DNA from: Caulobacteraceae bacterium
GTDB lineage: Bacteria > Pseudomonadota > Alphaproteobacteria > Caulobacterales > Caulobacteraceae
Direction: 5' to 3'
Assembly: GCA_003161535.1 (NCBI GenBank)
Contig: PMOM01000196.1
Span: 1 to 9,768 of the forward strand
DNA length: 9,768 nt
The position numbers and the translations under genes were made by a program. Shown in pieces: positions 1-6,636 of the stretch (positions are counted from its first letter, which is position 1; every line of letters begins with the position of its first letter). The notes beneath the pieces are model-generated. The model was not told where the DNA came from and did no database searches. It worked only from the letters and a program-made list of their open reading frames with translations.

Positions 1-176
1 GCCATCATCTTCGAGGCTTCGCCGTGGGCCGGATCGGCGAAATCGATCTGCAGGTTGTTCTTGACCTTGGAATGGGGGCTGGAGAGCCGCCCGTCGGCGA
101 ACCGCGCGCTGCCAGCGATATGCCGCAGCCGATCCAGTTCGGGAGGCGTCAACACATCGGGTAGTTCCAAGAACAT
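1..176 (-). CDS. PKHD-type 2OG-Fe(II) hydroxylase, PiuC/YbiX-like (N-terminal part only)
   Basis: Only the first 58 codons are in the window; the gene runs off the left edge. The start is an ATG at 176, with a GAGGTG ribosome site at 182-187 and a 5-base spacer. The N-terminus opens MFLELPDVLTPPELDRLR and then has a FADGR block and a KVKNNLQID block. This matches how PiuC/YbiX-type PKHD hydroxylases begin: a beta strand, a helix, a DGR motif, then KxNxQ. These are soluble Fe(II)/2-oxoglutarate dioxygenases of about 225-230 residues, often found next to TonB-dependent receptors and linked to iron or siderophore metabolism; their substrates are mostly unknown. The catalytic HxD...H residues would lie beyond the window, so activity cannot be judged. 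It lies 101 bases downstream of the TPR-oxygenase gene on the same strand and could be co-transcribed or use its own promoter. The family call rests on this short N-terminus. Confidence 0.75.
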   Translation of the reverse strand, partial: MFLELPDVLTPPELDRLRHIAGSARFADGRLSSPHSKVKNNLQIDFADPAHGEASKMM

Positions 177-202
177 TTGGTCACCTCGGAATTTTAAGAG
201 GC

Positions 203-210
203 ATTTTAGC
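203..210 (-). promoter_or_regulatory. Possible -10 element for the PKHD hydroxylase gene
   Basis: Read on the minus strand this is GCTAAAAT, matching 7 of 8 positions of the Caulobacter housekeeping -10 consensus GCTANAWC. It would place a transcript start about 20 bases before the ATG at 176. It lies in the most AT-rich part of the 101-base gap between the two minus-strand genes. I see no TTGACG-like -35 at the expected distance, so this is a weak call. Confidence 0.22.
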
Positions 211-277
211 GGCCATTTCTCACGGCGCGCTACCGGATTCACACATCGAGAGTTTAGCGCCGAGCGGCCTTGCGCCC

Positions 278-1777
278 CTACCCGGGCACGACGTCGAAGG
301 CGATGGTCAAGCGGGGCGCCTCGCCGCTGAACGCCACCGTGCCGTGCCACATGTAGGACGGGAACAACACCAGCAGCCCCGGCCTGGGCTTGACGAACCA
401 CTCCGCTTCCAGGGGCGGCGCGGTGGCTACGCCAGGTTCGCCGAATTTCAGCCAGCCCTGATGACCCTCTTCGACCGCCGCCGGCAGGGCGACGTAGAAT
501 GCGGACGAGAGCCAGCCCTTGGCGTGGGTGTGATTGGCGTGGAAGCCGTCGGGCCGCAGCCTCACCGACCAGGCGCCGTTGAACCGGTATGCGCCCGTCG
601 ATCGCCGGCGCAGGGGGTCGTCGCCCACGCCGAGGCCAGCGATGTGGCGGCGGATCGGCGCGTCGATGGCCTGGAAAAACGCGCGCACCACCGGATCGGT
701 GGACAGGACGAGATCCTGCTGCGTCTGGGAGCCGTGGCGCAGGGACTGGCCGACGGGGTGGGTGCGAAATGGATGCAGGCGCGCCAGAGCGGCGGCGAGG
801 TCCTCCAGGAAGGCCTCGAGCGAGTCCCATCCGGCGGGCGGGTCGATCTGGTATTGGCCGACGAACCGATCGTAGTCGTAGAGGGCCTTGTAGCGGTCAT
901 CACCCATCAGCCGCCACGCCGTCGCCAGCAGGGCCAGGCCATATTGGTCCGTGGGCCGTGGCTTGAGGAAGGCCTCGGCCGCGGCGGCCGCTTCGTCGGC
1001 CCGGCCGGCCGCGAGATTGGCCTGGGCCAGGGCCGCCAGCACCGCTTCATGCTCGGGCGCCGCCGCGAAGGCCCGCCGCGCGTGGTCCAGAGCCCGCGCC
1101 GGGTCGAAAGTGGCCGCGATCTGAGCGGCCGGCACATGGATCAGCGGCTGCTCCGGGTTTCGCGTCAGCGCTTCGCCAAGCACGCCATAGGCGCCTTCAA
1201 GGTCGCCGGCGAACTCCAAGAGCTTCGCCTTCTTGAGGCTGAGGGCGGCGTCCCCCTGCCGGCTGGCCAAGGCGCCGTCGAGCGTCGCGCACGCCAAGGC
1301 GACGTCCTCGGTGCGCATCCAGATCAGCGCCGCGAGGTCGCCATGAGCATCGGCGTAGTCTGGGCGCCGGCGCAGAGCCTGGCGATAGGCGTCCTGCGCC
1401 TCGTCGAACCGCTCCTGTCCCTGCAGCGCCCGGGCGTGGACGAGCCAGGTTTCCGGCGCGTCGAGGCCTTTGGCGAAGGCGCGCCGCGTCGCTGTTTCGC
1501 TGGCCGCGAAATGCTGAGCATCCCCCATGGCGCCGGCGAGGTTGTGCTCGGCCACGGCGCTCTTGGGCCACGCCCGGGCCGCCTGGGCGTAGATGGCGAT
1601 CGCCGCTTCCAGGCGCTCGGCGCCCTTCAGCGCTTCGGCGTAGGTCGTCATGACCATCAGATCGGCGCCGCCGCGCTCGACGATGGGGGCGAGCAGGGCG
1701 ATGGCGTCGGTCGCGCGCCCTTGGCTCATCAGCCGCTCGGCCGCCTGGGCGGGGTTCATGTTGGCGTCGGAAGGCAT
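278..1777 (-). CDS. TPR-repeat protein with C-terminal 2OG-Fe(II) oxygenase domain (2OG-FeII_Oxy_5 type)
   Basis: A 499-residue protein from the ATG at 1777; an in-frame ATG at 1759 is the alternative, and neither has a clear ribosome site. Residues ~8-285 are a continuous TPR array (helix pairs with ALxxxP/DYADAHGDLAAL-type repeats), presumably for protein binding. A linker with QSLRHGSQTQQD (344-355) follows, which is characteristic of putative 2OG-Fe(II) oxygenases of the PF13759 kind. The catalytic end has NHTHAKGWLSSAFYV, with His416 and His418, then LFPSYMWHG with His478, and an Arg489 eleven residues later that suits 2-oxoglutarate binding. No acidic residue sits two after His416, so the metal ligands are not a textbook HxD...H set. 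There is no signal peptide or membrane segment, so it is probably cytoplasmic. It is divergent from the tandem Asp/Asn hydroxylase genes across 140 bases and lies upstream of the PKHD gene. The substrate is unknown; domain context suggests a protein or peptide. Confidence 0.85.
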   Translation of the reverse strand: MPSDANMNPAQAAERLMSQGRATDAIALLAPIVERGGADLMVMTTYAEALKGAERLEAAIAIYAQAARAWPKSAVAEHNLAGAMGDAQHFAASETATRRAFAKGLDAPETWLVHARALQGQERFDEAQDAYRQALRRRPDYADAHGDLAALIWMRTEDVALACATLDGALASRQGDAALSLKKAKLLEFAGDLEGAYGVLGEALTRNPEQPLIHVPAAQIAATFDPARALDHARRAFAAAPEHEAVLAALAQANLAAGRADEAAAAAEAFLKPRPTDQYGLALLATAWRLMGDDRYKALYDYDRFVGQYQIDPPAGWDSLEAFLEDLAAALARLHPFRTHPVGQSLRHGSQTQQDLVLSTDPVVRAFFQAIDAPIRRHIAGLGVGDDPLRRRSTGAYRFNGAWSVRLRPDGFHANHTHAKGWLSSAFYVALPAAVEEGHQGWLKFGEPGVATAPPLEAEWFVKPRPGLLVLFPSYMWHGTVAFSGEAPRLTIAFDVVPG

Positions 1778-1808
1778 GGGCGGGTCGGTTGGTGGTGAAT
1801 TTCCAAAA

Positions 1809-1816
1809 CTTCTAGC
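1809..1816 (-). promoter_or_regulatory. Possible -10 element for the TPR-oxygenase gene
   Basis: On the minus strand this reads GCTAGAAG, 7 of 8 against GCTANAWC. It would give a leader of about 25 bases to the ATG at 1777. No convincing -35 lies upstream. Together with the plus-strand box at 1874-1881 it suggests that the 140-base region carries back-to-back promoters. Confidence 0.25.
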
Positions 1817-1873
1817 ATGGATGAGACTGGGCGCTCGCCGCACGCTTGGTTGTCGCGCCGCCGCCGGCATTGG

Positions 1874-1881
1874 GCTAAGTC
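1874..1881 (+). promoter_or_regulatory. Possible -10 element for the Asp/Asn hydroxylase operon
   Basis: GCTAAGTC matches 7 of 8 positions of the Caulobacter -10 consensus and would give a leader of about 30 bases to the ATG at 1918. A TTGTCGC at 1850-1856 resembles the -35 TTGACGS, but the 17-base gap is longer than the 10-14 normally quoted for this consensus. The call is therefore tentative. Confidence 0.25.
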
Positions 1882-1917
1882 CCAACCAGCGATTGCCATC
1901 GCGGAGATCGTAGAGCC

Positions 1918-3090
1918 ATGACCGTGAAGGACGCTTCCGCAGCGGAACGTGTGGCCGAGCAAGCGCGCCAGGCGCTGCAAAGGCGCGATCCGCGCGGCGC
2001 TCTGGACACCCTTTCCCAACTTGAGACGTGTGACCTCACGCCCGCCCTCCTGATGGACAAGGCGCTCGCCCTGCGCATGCTGGGCGATCTGCCGGCCGCC
2101 TTGCAGGCGCTCGAGGCGGCCCTGACGCTCGATCCCTACGATTTTCTGGCTTTGCTCTCCAAGGCGGCCCTCGTGGAAACGACGTCCGGATGGAAGGCGG
2201 CCGCGCCGATCTACAAAAACGCTCTGGCCATCGCGCCGGCGGACGGCGACCTGGCCGAGAGCCTGCGGGCGCCGGTGCGGCGGGCGAGGGAGGTGGTCGA
2301 ACAGTTCGCCGAGGCTCTGAACGCTCATCTGCGCCAAAGCGTGCAAGCCCTGCGCCAGCGGTATGCGGAAGAATCCCTGGAGCGCTTCGACGAGAGCCTG
2401 GAGATTTTCAGCGGAAAGGCCCATCCCTGGCCGCAACAGCCCCTGCTCCTGCACTATCCGAGACTGCCGGCGATTCCCTTCCATCCGCGTACAGACTTTC
2501 CCTGGCTTGGCGACCTGGAGGCGGCGACGCCGATCATCCAGGAGGAGCTGAAAGGCGCTCTTGCCGATGATGGCGATGCCTTCGCCCCTTACATCGCCTA
2601 TCCGCCCGGCGCACCGGTCAATCAGTGGGGCCAGCTCAATCATTCGCGGCTGTGGAGTTCCTACTTCCTGTGGAAAGACGGGGAGCGGCAGGACAAGGCA
2701 TGCGCTCGCTGCCCGCGCACCGCCGCGCTTCTCGAAAGCCTGCCCCTGGCGCGCCAGAGCGGCTTCGCGCCGACGGCGATGTTTTCGGCGCTTGAGGCGC
2801 GCACGCGCATTCCCGCCCACACCGGTTCGGCCAACACCCGGCTGATTGTCCACCTGCCCCTGGTGCTGCCCGGCCCGGCGCGCTTCCGCGTCGGCGCGGA
2901 GACCCGCGAGTGGCGCATGGGCGAGGCCTGGGTCTTCGACGACACCATAGAGCACGAGGCGTGGAACGACGCCGACGCCTTGCGCGTGATCCTGATCCTG
3001 GATGTGTGGAACCCGCTCCTCAGCGTGGCCGAGCGCGAACTGATCAGCGCCATGATGGCGGCGAAGAATGCGTTTCAGACGGATGGCTAA
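1918..3090 (+). CDS. TPR - aspartyl/asparaginyl beta-hydroxylase (AspH-type), first of a tandem pair
   Basis: A 390-residue protein starting at the ATG at 1918; GGAG at 1902-1905 is a distant ribosome site. Residues ~9-105 form two to three TPRs, ~110-150 a charged helical linker, and ~165-385 the hydroxylase domain (PF05118). The core is RIPAHTG (His301, Gly303), then IVHLPL (His312), RVGAETREWR, FDDTIEHEAWND (His346) and Arg356. Human AspH coordinates iron with only two histidines, a glycine replacing the usual Asp, in a PHTG...FDDSFEHEVW arrangement with 46 residues between the histidines and a 2-oxoglutarate-binding Arg ten residues after the second. Here the gap is 45 and the Arg is also at +10. 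It should therefore be a catalytically competent Fe(II)/2-oxoglutarate hydroxylase of Asp or Asn side chains. There is no signal peptide or membrane anchor, unlike ER-resident AspH. It is followed after 28 bases by a paralogue. The substrate is not known. Confidence 0.88.
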   Translation: MTVKDASAAERVAEQARQALQRRDPRGALDTLSQLETCDLTPALLMDKALALRMLGDLPAALQALEAALTLDPYDFLALLSKAALVETTSGWKAAAPIYKNALAIAPADGDLAESLRAPVRRAREVVEQFAEALNAHLRQSVQALRQRYAEESLERFDESLEIFSGKAHPWPQQPLLLHYPRLPAIPFHPRTDFPWLGDLEAATPIIQEELKGALADDGDAFAPYIAYPPGAPVNQWGQLNHSRLWSSYFLWKDGERQDKACARCPRTAALLESLPLARQSGFAPTAMFSALEARTRIPAHTGSANTRLIVHLPLVLPGPARFRVGAETREWRMGEAWVFDDTIEHEAWNDADALRVILILDVWNPLLSVAERELISAMMAAKNAFQTDG

Positions 3091-3104
3091 TCCGGCGCTG
3101 AGAC

Positions 3105-3115
3105 AGGAGAGAAGG
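3105..3115 (+). promoter_or_regulatory. Ribosome binding site of the second Asp/Asn hydroxylase
   Basis: The purine run AGGAGAGAAGG lies just upstream of the ATG at 3119 and within the 28-base gap after the previous stop. It is the clearest Shine-Dalgarno on the plus strand here and fixes the start. There is no room for a separate promoter, which supports a two-gene operon. Confidence 0.7.
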
Positions 3116-3118
3116 TGA

Positions 3119-4408
3119 ATGGCGGCCATTGACGATCAGCGCATTCAGCACCTTGTGGAGTCGGCGGCCTACGCCTTCGCCAATGGGCGGGCCCATGACG
3201 GCGATCGCCTTCTGCGCCAGGCCGAGACGGAGGCGCCCGAACATCCCCTGGTGCTCAATGAAATCGCCAGGCGGCGCCTTCTGGCCGGCGATGCGGCCGG
3301 CGCCCGGGAGGTTCTCGACCAGGCGGTGAAGGCCGACCCCGCCAACCCGGCCCTGTGGCTGCATCTCGCCGCCGCCTTGCGCAGCCTGGGGAGCGCCGAC
3401 GAAGAGCGGACCGCGCTCGACAAGGTTCTGGAGATCGAACCCAACCACGTCCGAGGGCTGCTTCAGGCCGCTTCGCTCTATGAGATCCAGGGCGATCCGC
3501 GCACGGCGGCGGCGACCTACCGCCGGGCTCTGAAGCTGATCCCGCCGGGGCTCGACATCCCGGCGGAAATGCGCCCGGTCCTGGAGCACGCCACCCAAGC
3601 CGTCGAGGCCAACAACCTCGCCCTCGAAGCCTTCCTGGAAAAGCGGCTCAAGAAACTGCGCGCGCGTTACGCCGGCGAGCCGCTGGGCCGTTTTGATCGG
3701 TCGCTCGCCACCCTTCTGCAGAAGCGGCGCGTTTATCGGCCCCAACCGACCTTCATGTATGTCCCGCAATTGCCGGCCATCGAGTTCTACGAGCATGGCG
3801 ATTTCCCCTGGCTCGAATCCATCGAGGCGGCCACCGATGACATTCGCGCCGAACTCCGCGGTGTTCTGGCCGATGGGCCGGCGGCGCTCGATCCCTATAT
3901 CTCGGTTGGCCAGGGGACGCCGGACGGCGGCTGGCGGGAGCTTAACAATTCACGTCGATGGGGGGTCTTTTACCTCTGGCGCGAAGGCGTCGCGCGGCCG
4001 GAAAATATCGCCCGCTGCCCGCGCACCGTGGCGGCCCTCGAGGCGTGGCCCAGGTGCGAGCTGCCAGGCTGCGCGCCGACGGCGATGTTCTCCATCCTCG
4101 ACGCCAAGACGCGTATCCCCGCGCACACCGGCGTCAACAACGCGCGGCTCGTCGTCCATCTGCCTCTGATTGTCCCGCCGGGCTGCGGGTTTCGCGTGGG
4201 GGCCGAGACACGCGAGTGGCGGCCGGGCGAGGCCTTTGTCTTTGACGACACCATCGAGCACGAGGCGTGGAACGACAGCGACGATGCCCGCGCCGTGCTG
4301 ATCTTCGACATCTGGAATCCCTATCTGACCCTCGCCGAGCGCGACATGGTCTGCGCCCTCACCTCCGGGGTTGGCGAGTTCTACGGCGCGCTGCCGGAGT
4401 ATATTTAG
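3119..4408 (+). CDS. TPR - aspartyl/asparaginyl beta-hydroxylase (AspH-type), second of a tandem pair
   Basis: A 429-residue paralogue of the preceding gene with the same layout. Residues ~10-155 are about four TPRs, roughly one to two more than in its partner. A helical linker with EKRLKKLRARY follows, then the PF05118 hydroxylase domain from ~200 to the end. Key residues are RIPAHTG with His336 and Gly338, VVHLPL with His347, FDDTIEHEAWND with His381, and Arg391. The His-His spacing of 45 and the Arg at +10 match both the partner and vertebrate AspH. Blocks such as PTAMFS, RIPAHTG, RVGAETREWR and FDDTIEHEAWND are identical in the two proteins, whereas the TPR halves are clearly diverged. 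This suggests duplication followed by change in substrate or partner binding with retained chemistry. No export signal is visible. It is convergent with the sulfotransferase gene, with palindromic repeat copy 1 between them. Confidence 0.88.
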   Translation: MAAIDDQRIQHLVESAAYAFANGRAHDGDRLLRQAETEAPEHPLVLNEIARRRLLAGDAAGAREVLDQAVKADPANPALWLHLAAALRSLGSADEERTALDKVLEIEPNHVRGLLQAASLYEIQGDPRTAAATYRRALKLIPPGLDIPAEMRPVLEHATQAVEANNLALEAFLEKRLKKLRARYAGEPLGRFDRSLATLLQKRRVYRPQPTFMYVPQLPAIEFYEHGDFPWLESIEAATDDIRAELRGVLADGPAALDPYISVGQGTPDGGWRELNNSRRWGVFYLWREGVARPENIARCPRTVAALEAWPRCELPGCAPTAMFSILDAKTRIPAHTGVNNARLVVHLPLIVPPGCGFRVGAETREWRPGEAFVFDDTIEHEAWNDSDDARAVLIFDIWNPYLTLAERDMVCALTSGVGEFYGALPEYI

Positions 4409-4450
4409 GGGGTTCGGCGGGAAGGGTTCAGGCGACCGGGCGACCGCCTT

Positions 4451-4590
4451 GCGCCCCCTCCGTCACGCGGCGAGAAAGAGCCGCGCGCCACCTCCCCCGC
4501 AAGCGGGGCAGGATTGAAGAAGGTGCAGTCTCTCTATTCCTCCCCTGCAAAGCGGGGGAGGGGGAGAAGGTGAAGTGGTGGAGGGGGCGC
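4451..4590. repeat. Palindromic GC-rich intergenic repeat, copy 1
   Basis: It begins GCGCCCCCTCCGTCAC (4451-4466) and ends with the imperfect inverse GTGGTGGAGGGGGCGC (4575-4590). Inside are three smaller hairpins: CGCGGC/GCCGCG (4466-4471 with 4480-4485), CCCCGC/GCGGGG (about 4495-4508), and a 10-bp stem at 4539-4548/4552-4561 with an AAA loop. The first 37 bases match copy 2 with one mismatch, and 4492-4521 is identical to 6411-6440. It fills the gap between the convergent Asp/Asn hydroxylase and sulfotransferase genes, ending 9 bases before the latter's stop codon. There is no T-run after any stem in either direction, so it is not a standard intrinsic terminator, though the folded RNA may still affect 3' ends. 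Such elements are common in Caulobacterales and are often mis-annotated as small proteins. Confidence 0.8.
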
Positions 4591-4599
4591 GGGGCTGCC

Positions 4600-6294
4600 T
4601 TACTCCGCCTCGTAGCCGAAGCGTTCGACCCACGGCTGCAACGTGGGCAGCACCGGGGCCATTTGAGCCTCGTAGCGCCGCCATTGGCCGATGCCTTCGG
4701 CGCTCAGGCCGCGGGCGAGCTGTGCGCCGCTGGGCGTGGCGATGGCGCGGTCTTGCACCCGCGCGGCGAGGTTTCCCATAGCCGGCGTCCACCCCAAGCC
4801 AAGGAAGGCGCAGATCAGCCTCACCTGTGGCTCGAATTCGGCCACCAGGGCCTCGTGGCGCACCACCTGTTGATTGAGACCCAGGACGGTCTCGGCGCGC
4901 GCGGCCAGTTCCATCGTCGCCGCATAGAGCTTGGCCGCGCCATCCAGGGTGAGCAGCGGGTAGGTGTGGGGACTGATCTGGAATCGGCGCCGCCAGCAGC
5001 TCAACACCACGTCCCTGGGGTCTCGCCGCGAGAAGAGGATCCTGGCGTGGGGAAACAGTTTGGCGATCAGCGGCAGCTTCAGGGTGTTGAAGGGGTGTTT
5101 GTCGACGAACACCGGGCGGGCCAGCGTCGCCCCGGCCTCCCGCGCTCGGCGCCAATAGGCCGCTCGATAAGGCGCCAGGGCGGCGTCGTCGGCGCCAGCC
5201 AGTTGGTCGAGGCCGGCGGGCCCCTTCATGAAGGCGATGACCCCGTCGGCCAGGGTGTCTCTCTCTTCGAGACCTTCGACATCGGGATGGCCGGCCAGGA
5301 CCTGTTCGACAAGCGTGGTTCCCGATCGCGGAAAGCCGAGCAGGAAGACGTGCGTGGGGGCCCCTTCGCTCGCTGGCGCCGCGCGGCCGGCCCAGGCGCT
5401 TCCAACGGATTTGGCGCCGCCAAGCCACTCGGCGACCCAGCGGGCGACATCCAGCGGGCTCTGGCCGGCGGCGAATCGGGGCGCGTAGAGGCGCGCAAGG
5501 GCCTCGTTGGAGGCGTCATAGGCTTCGAAAGCCTCAGGGACCCGGTCTTGCGCGTCCAGAACGTCGGCGAGAAGCCCGGTGGCCAGGGCGCGTTCAAGCG
5601 GCGAGGGGCGCGGGTCGGCCAGCAGGCCGCGAAGGCTCGCCTCGGCATCGCTTGCGGCGCCTTGCGCCAGGTCGGCGGCGGCTAGGCTCATGACGGAGTC
5701 GGGATGGTTTGGCTCGGCGCGCAACACCTCGCTGGCAAGATGGCGGGCGGCGGCATGGTCACCCCGGCGGCTGGCGATGGCCGCGAGCCCGGCTTGGGCG
5801 GCCAGGTGGCCCGGCTGAAGTTCCAGGGCGCGATGGTAGCTCGCCTCGGCCTCCGCCAGCCGCCCCACGCCGGAAAGGGCGGTGGCGCGATTGCCGTGGG
5901 CGGCCGCGATGGCGGGGTTGGCGGTCAGCACCGCGTCGAACCGGGCCAGGGCTTCGTCGAAACGCTCAAGGCCAACGGCTCCCAGTCCAAGCGCGTTGAG
6001 CACGCCTAGATCGTCCGGCGCCAGCTCCAGCGCCCGCGCGAGCCGCGCCTGAGCCTCTTCCAGCCGGCCCTGGTTCTCCAGGCCGATGGCGGCGAGGTTG
6101 AGGAGCATGGGATGTTCAAGGCCGCCGGCCAGGGCTTCATCGGCCATGGCGATGGCGCGCGGCAGATCGCCGGCCCCGGCTCGTTCCTGGATTGCTCGCA
6201 GTGTCGCCTTGTCGGCTTGAAGATCGCGGGGCGCGGCGGTGACGGCCGTGCGGCCGACCGACAGCTTCACGACATAGGGATCGGACGGTGTCAT
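4600..6294 (-). CDS. TPR-repeat PAPS-dependent sulfotransferase (Sulfotransfer_3 type)
   Basis: A 564-residue protein. The ATG at 6294 is the only upstream start, because a stop lies six codons further up; no Shine-Dalgarno is seen, so it may be leaderless or weakly translated. Residues ~30-290 are a long TPR array. The sulfotransferase domain follows, with the 5'-phosphosulfate-binding loop GFPRSGTT (320-327), then HPDVEGLEERD, where Glu343/Glu344 are candidate catalytic bases. The 3'-phosphate-binding segment is FSRRDPRDVVLS (421-432) with the expected Arg424...Ser432 spacing. The loop plus the HPDV...EE arrangement resembles protein-tyrosine sulfotransferases (PRSGTT...HPEV...GEETR), so transfer of sulfate from PAPS to a protein or peptide acceptor is plausible, but carbohydrate or small-molecule acceptors are not excluded. 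It has no signal peptide, so it should act in the cytoplasm. It lies downstream of the receptor gene on the same strand but is separated from it by a terminator and a repeat, so it probably has its own transcription. Confidence 0.88.
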   Translation of the reverse strand: MTPSDPYVVKLSVGRTAVTAAPRDLQADKATLRAIQERAGAGDLPRAIAMADEALAGGLEHPMLLNLAAIGLENQGRLEEAQARLARALELAPDDLGVLNALGLGAVGLERFDEALARFDAVLTANPAIAAAHGNRATALSGVGRLAEAEASYHRALELQPGHLAAQAGLAAIASRRGDHAAARHLASEVLRAEPNHPDSVMSLAAADLAQGAASDAEASLRGLLADPRPSPLERALATGLLADVLDAQDRVPEAFEAYDASNEALARLYAPRFAAGQSPLDVARWVAEWLGGAKSVGSAWAGRAAPASEGAPTHVFLLGFPRSGTTLVEQVLAGHPDVEGLEERDTLADGVIAFMKGPAGLDQLAGADDAALAPYRAAYWRRAREAGATLARPVFVDKHPFNTLKLPLIAKLFPHARILFSRRDPRDVVLSCWRRRFQISPHTYPLLTLDGAAKLYAATMELAARAETVLGLNQQVVRHEALVAEFEPQVRLICAFLGLGWTPAMGNLAARVQDRAIATPSGAQLARGLSAEGIGQWRRYEAQMAPVLPTLQPWVERFGYEAE

Positions 6295-6367
6295 GGATGC
6301 GCGCCGAGGCTACAGGGCCGCCTTGATGAGGGCAATCGGGTGTTGGCCAACGGCGGGTAGCTGCCGT

Positions 6368-6526
6368 GCGCCCCCTCCGTCACGCGGCGAGAGAGAGCCG
6401 CGCGGAAGGTCTCCCCCGCAAGCGGGGCAGGATTGAAGAATGTACAGGCAATTCTATTCCTCCCTTGCGCCTCTTCGCGGGGGAGGTGGCGCGGCGCGTT
6501 TGTTTGCGCCGTGACGGAGGGGGCGC
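6368..6526. repeat. Palindromic GC-rich intergenic repeat, copy 2
   Basis: The ends GCGCCCCCTCCGTCAC (6368-6383) and GTGACGGAGGGGGCGC (6511-6526) are exact 16-base inverted repeats, so the whole 159-base unit could fold as one cruciform or long stem. Internal parts match copy 1: the first 37 bases with one mismatch, and 6411-6440 identically. The second inner stem differs (CCTCCC...GGGGGAGG around 6461-6486). It lies between the sulfotransferase start and the receptor terminator. An open frame through it (6291-6563, minus) is a translated repeat and not a gene. No target-site duplication or transposase is present. Confidence 0.85.
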
Positions 6527-6575
6527 AAGGCGGCTGCGCCGACCTCGAAGAAAAGAGGGCCATCGACGGACCCTC

Positions 6576-6611
6576 AAAAGAAAGGGGGCGGCGGATTTCT
6601 CCGCCGCCCCC
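6576..6611 (-). terminator. Rho-independent terminator of the TonB-dependent receptor gene
   Basis: A perfect 12-bp stem (GGGGGCGGCGGA at 6584-6595 with its complement at 6600-6611) and a 4-base loop are followed on the minus strand by TTTCTTTT (6583 down to 6576). It lies 25 bases past the receptor stop codon. It is a textbook intrinsic terminator in the direction of the receptor gene and implies that the sulfotransferase is not a simple read-through partner. Confidence 0.9.
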
Positions 6612-6636
6612 AAGGATGTTTTGGAATTGCCTTGGA

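Noticed and set aside
55..330. A 91-codon plus-strand frame at the left edge
   Set aside because: It is antisense to the PKHD hydroxylase N-terminus and the end of the TPR-oxygenase gene, with an Arg/Ser-rich composition.
344..1798. A 484-codon plus-strand frame opposite the TPR-oxygenase
   Set aside because: It is an Arg/Gly-rich shadow of a gene with clear TPR and oxygenase motifs and has no domain of its own.
1756..3129. A 457-codon minus-strand frame opposite the first AspH gene
   Set aside because: It is antisense to a gene with intact catalytic motifs and spans the divergent promoter region; it is Arg/Gln/Gly-rich with no domain.
4451..4590. CRISPR-like array or structural RNA gene
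   Set aside because: There are no regularly spaced direct repeats with unique spacers; the structure is explained by nested palindromes shared with copy 2.
4409..4599. A hidden precursor peptide for the modifying enzymes in the intergenic gaps
   Set aside because: I looked for short frames with a ribosome site in 177-277, 4409-4599, 6295-6636 and 9709-9768. These gaps are filled by repeats, a terminator or short leaders, and no credible leader-core peptide is seen.
4267..5685. A 472-codon plus-strand frame covering the end of the second hydroxylase, repeat copy 1 and the sulfotransferase antisense
   Set aside because: It reads through an intergenic repeat and the reverse of the sulfotransferase; no domain is recognisable.
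4451..6526. A composite transposon with the two repeats as ends
   Set aside because: There is no transposase and no target-site duplication, and the repeats have their own internal palindromes like chromosomal REP-type elements.
6291..6563. A 90-codon minus-strand small protein candidate
   Set aside because: It is a translation of palindromic repeat copy 2; a similar peptide arises from copy 1 in another context, the hallmark of a repeat artefact.
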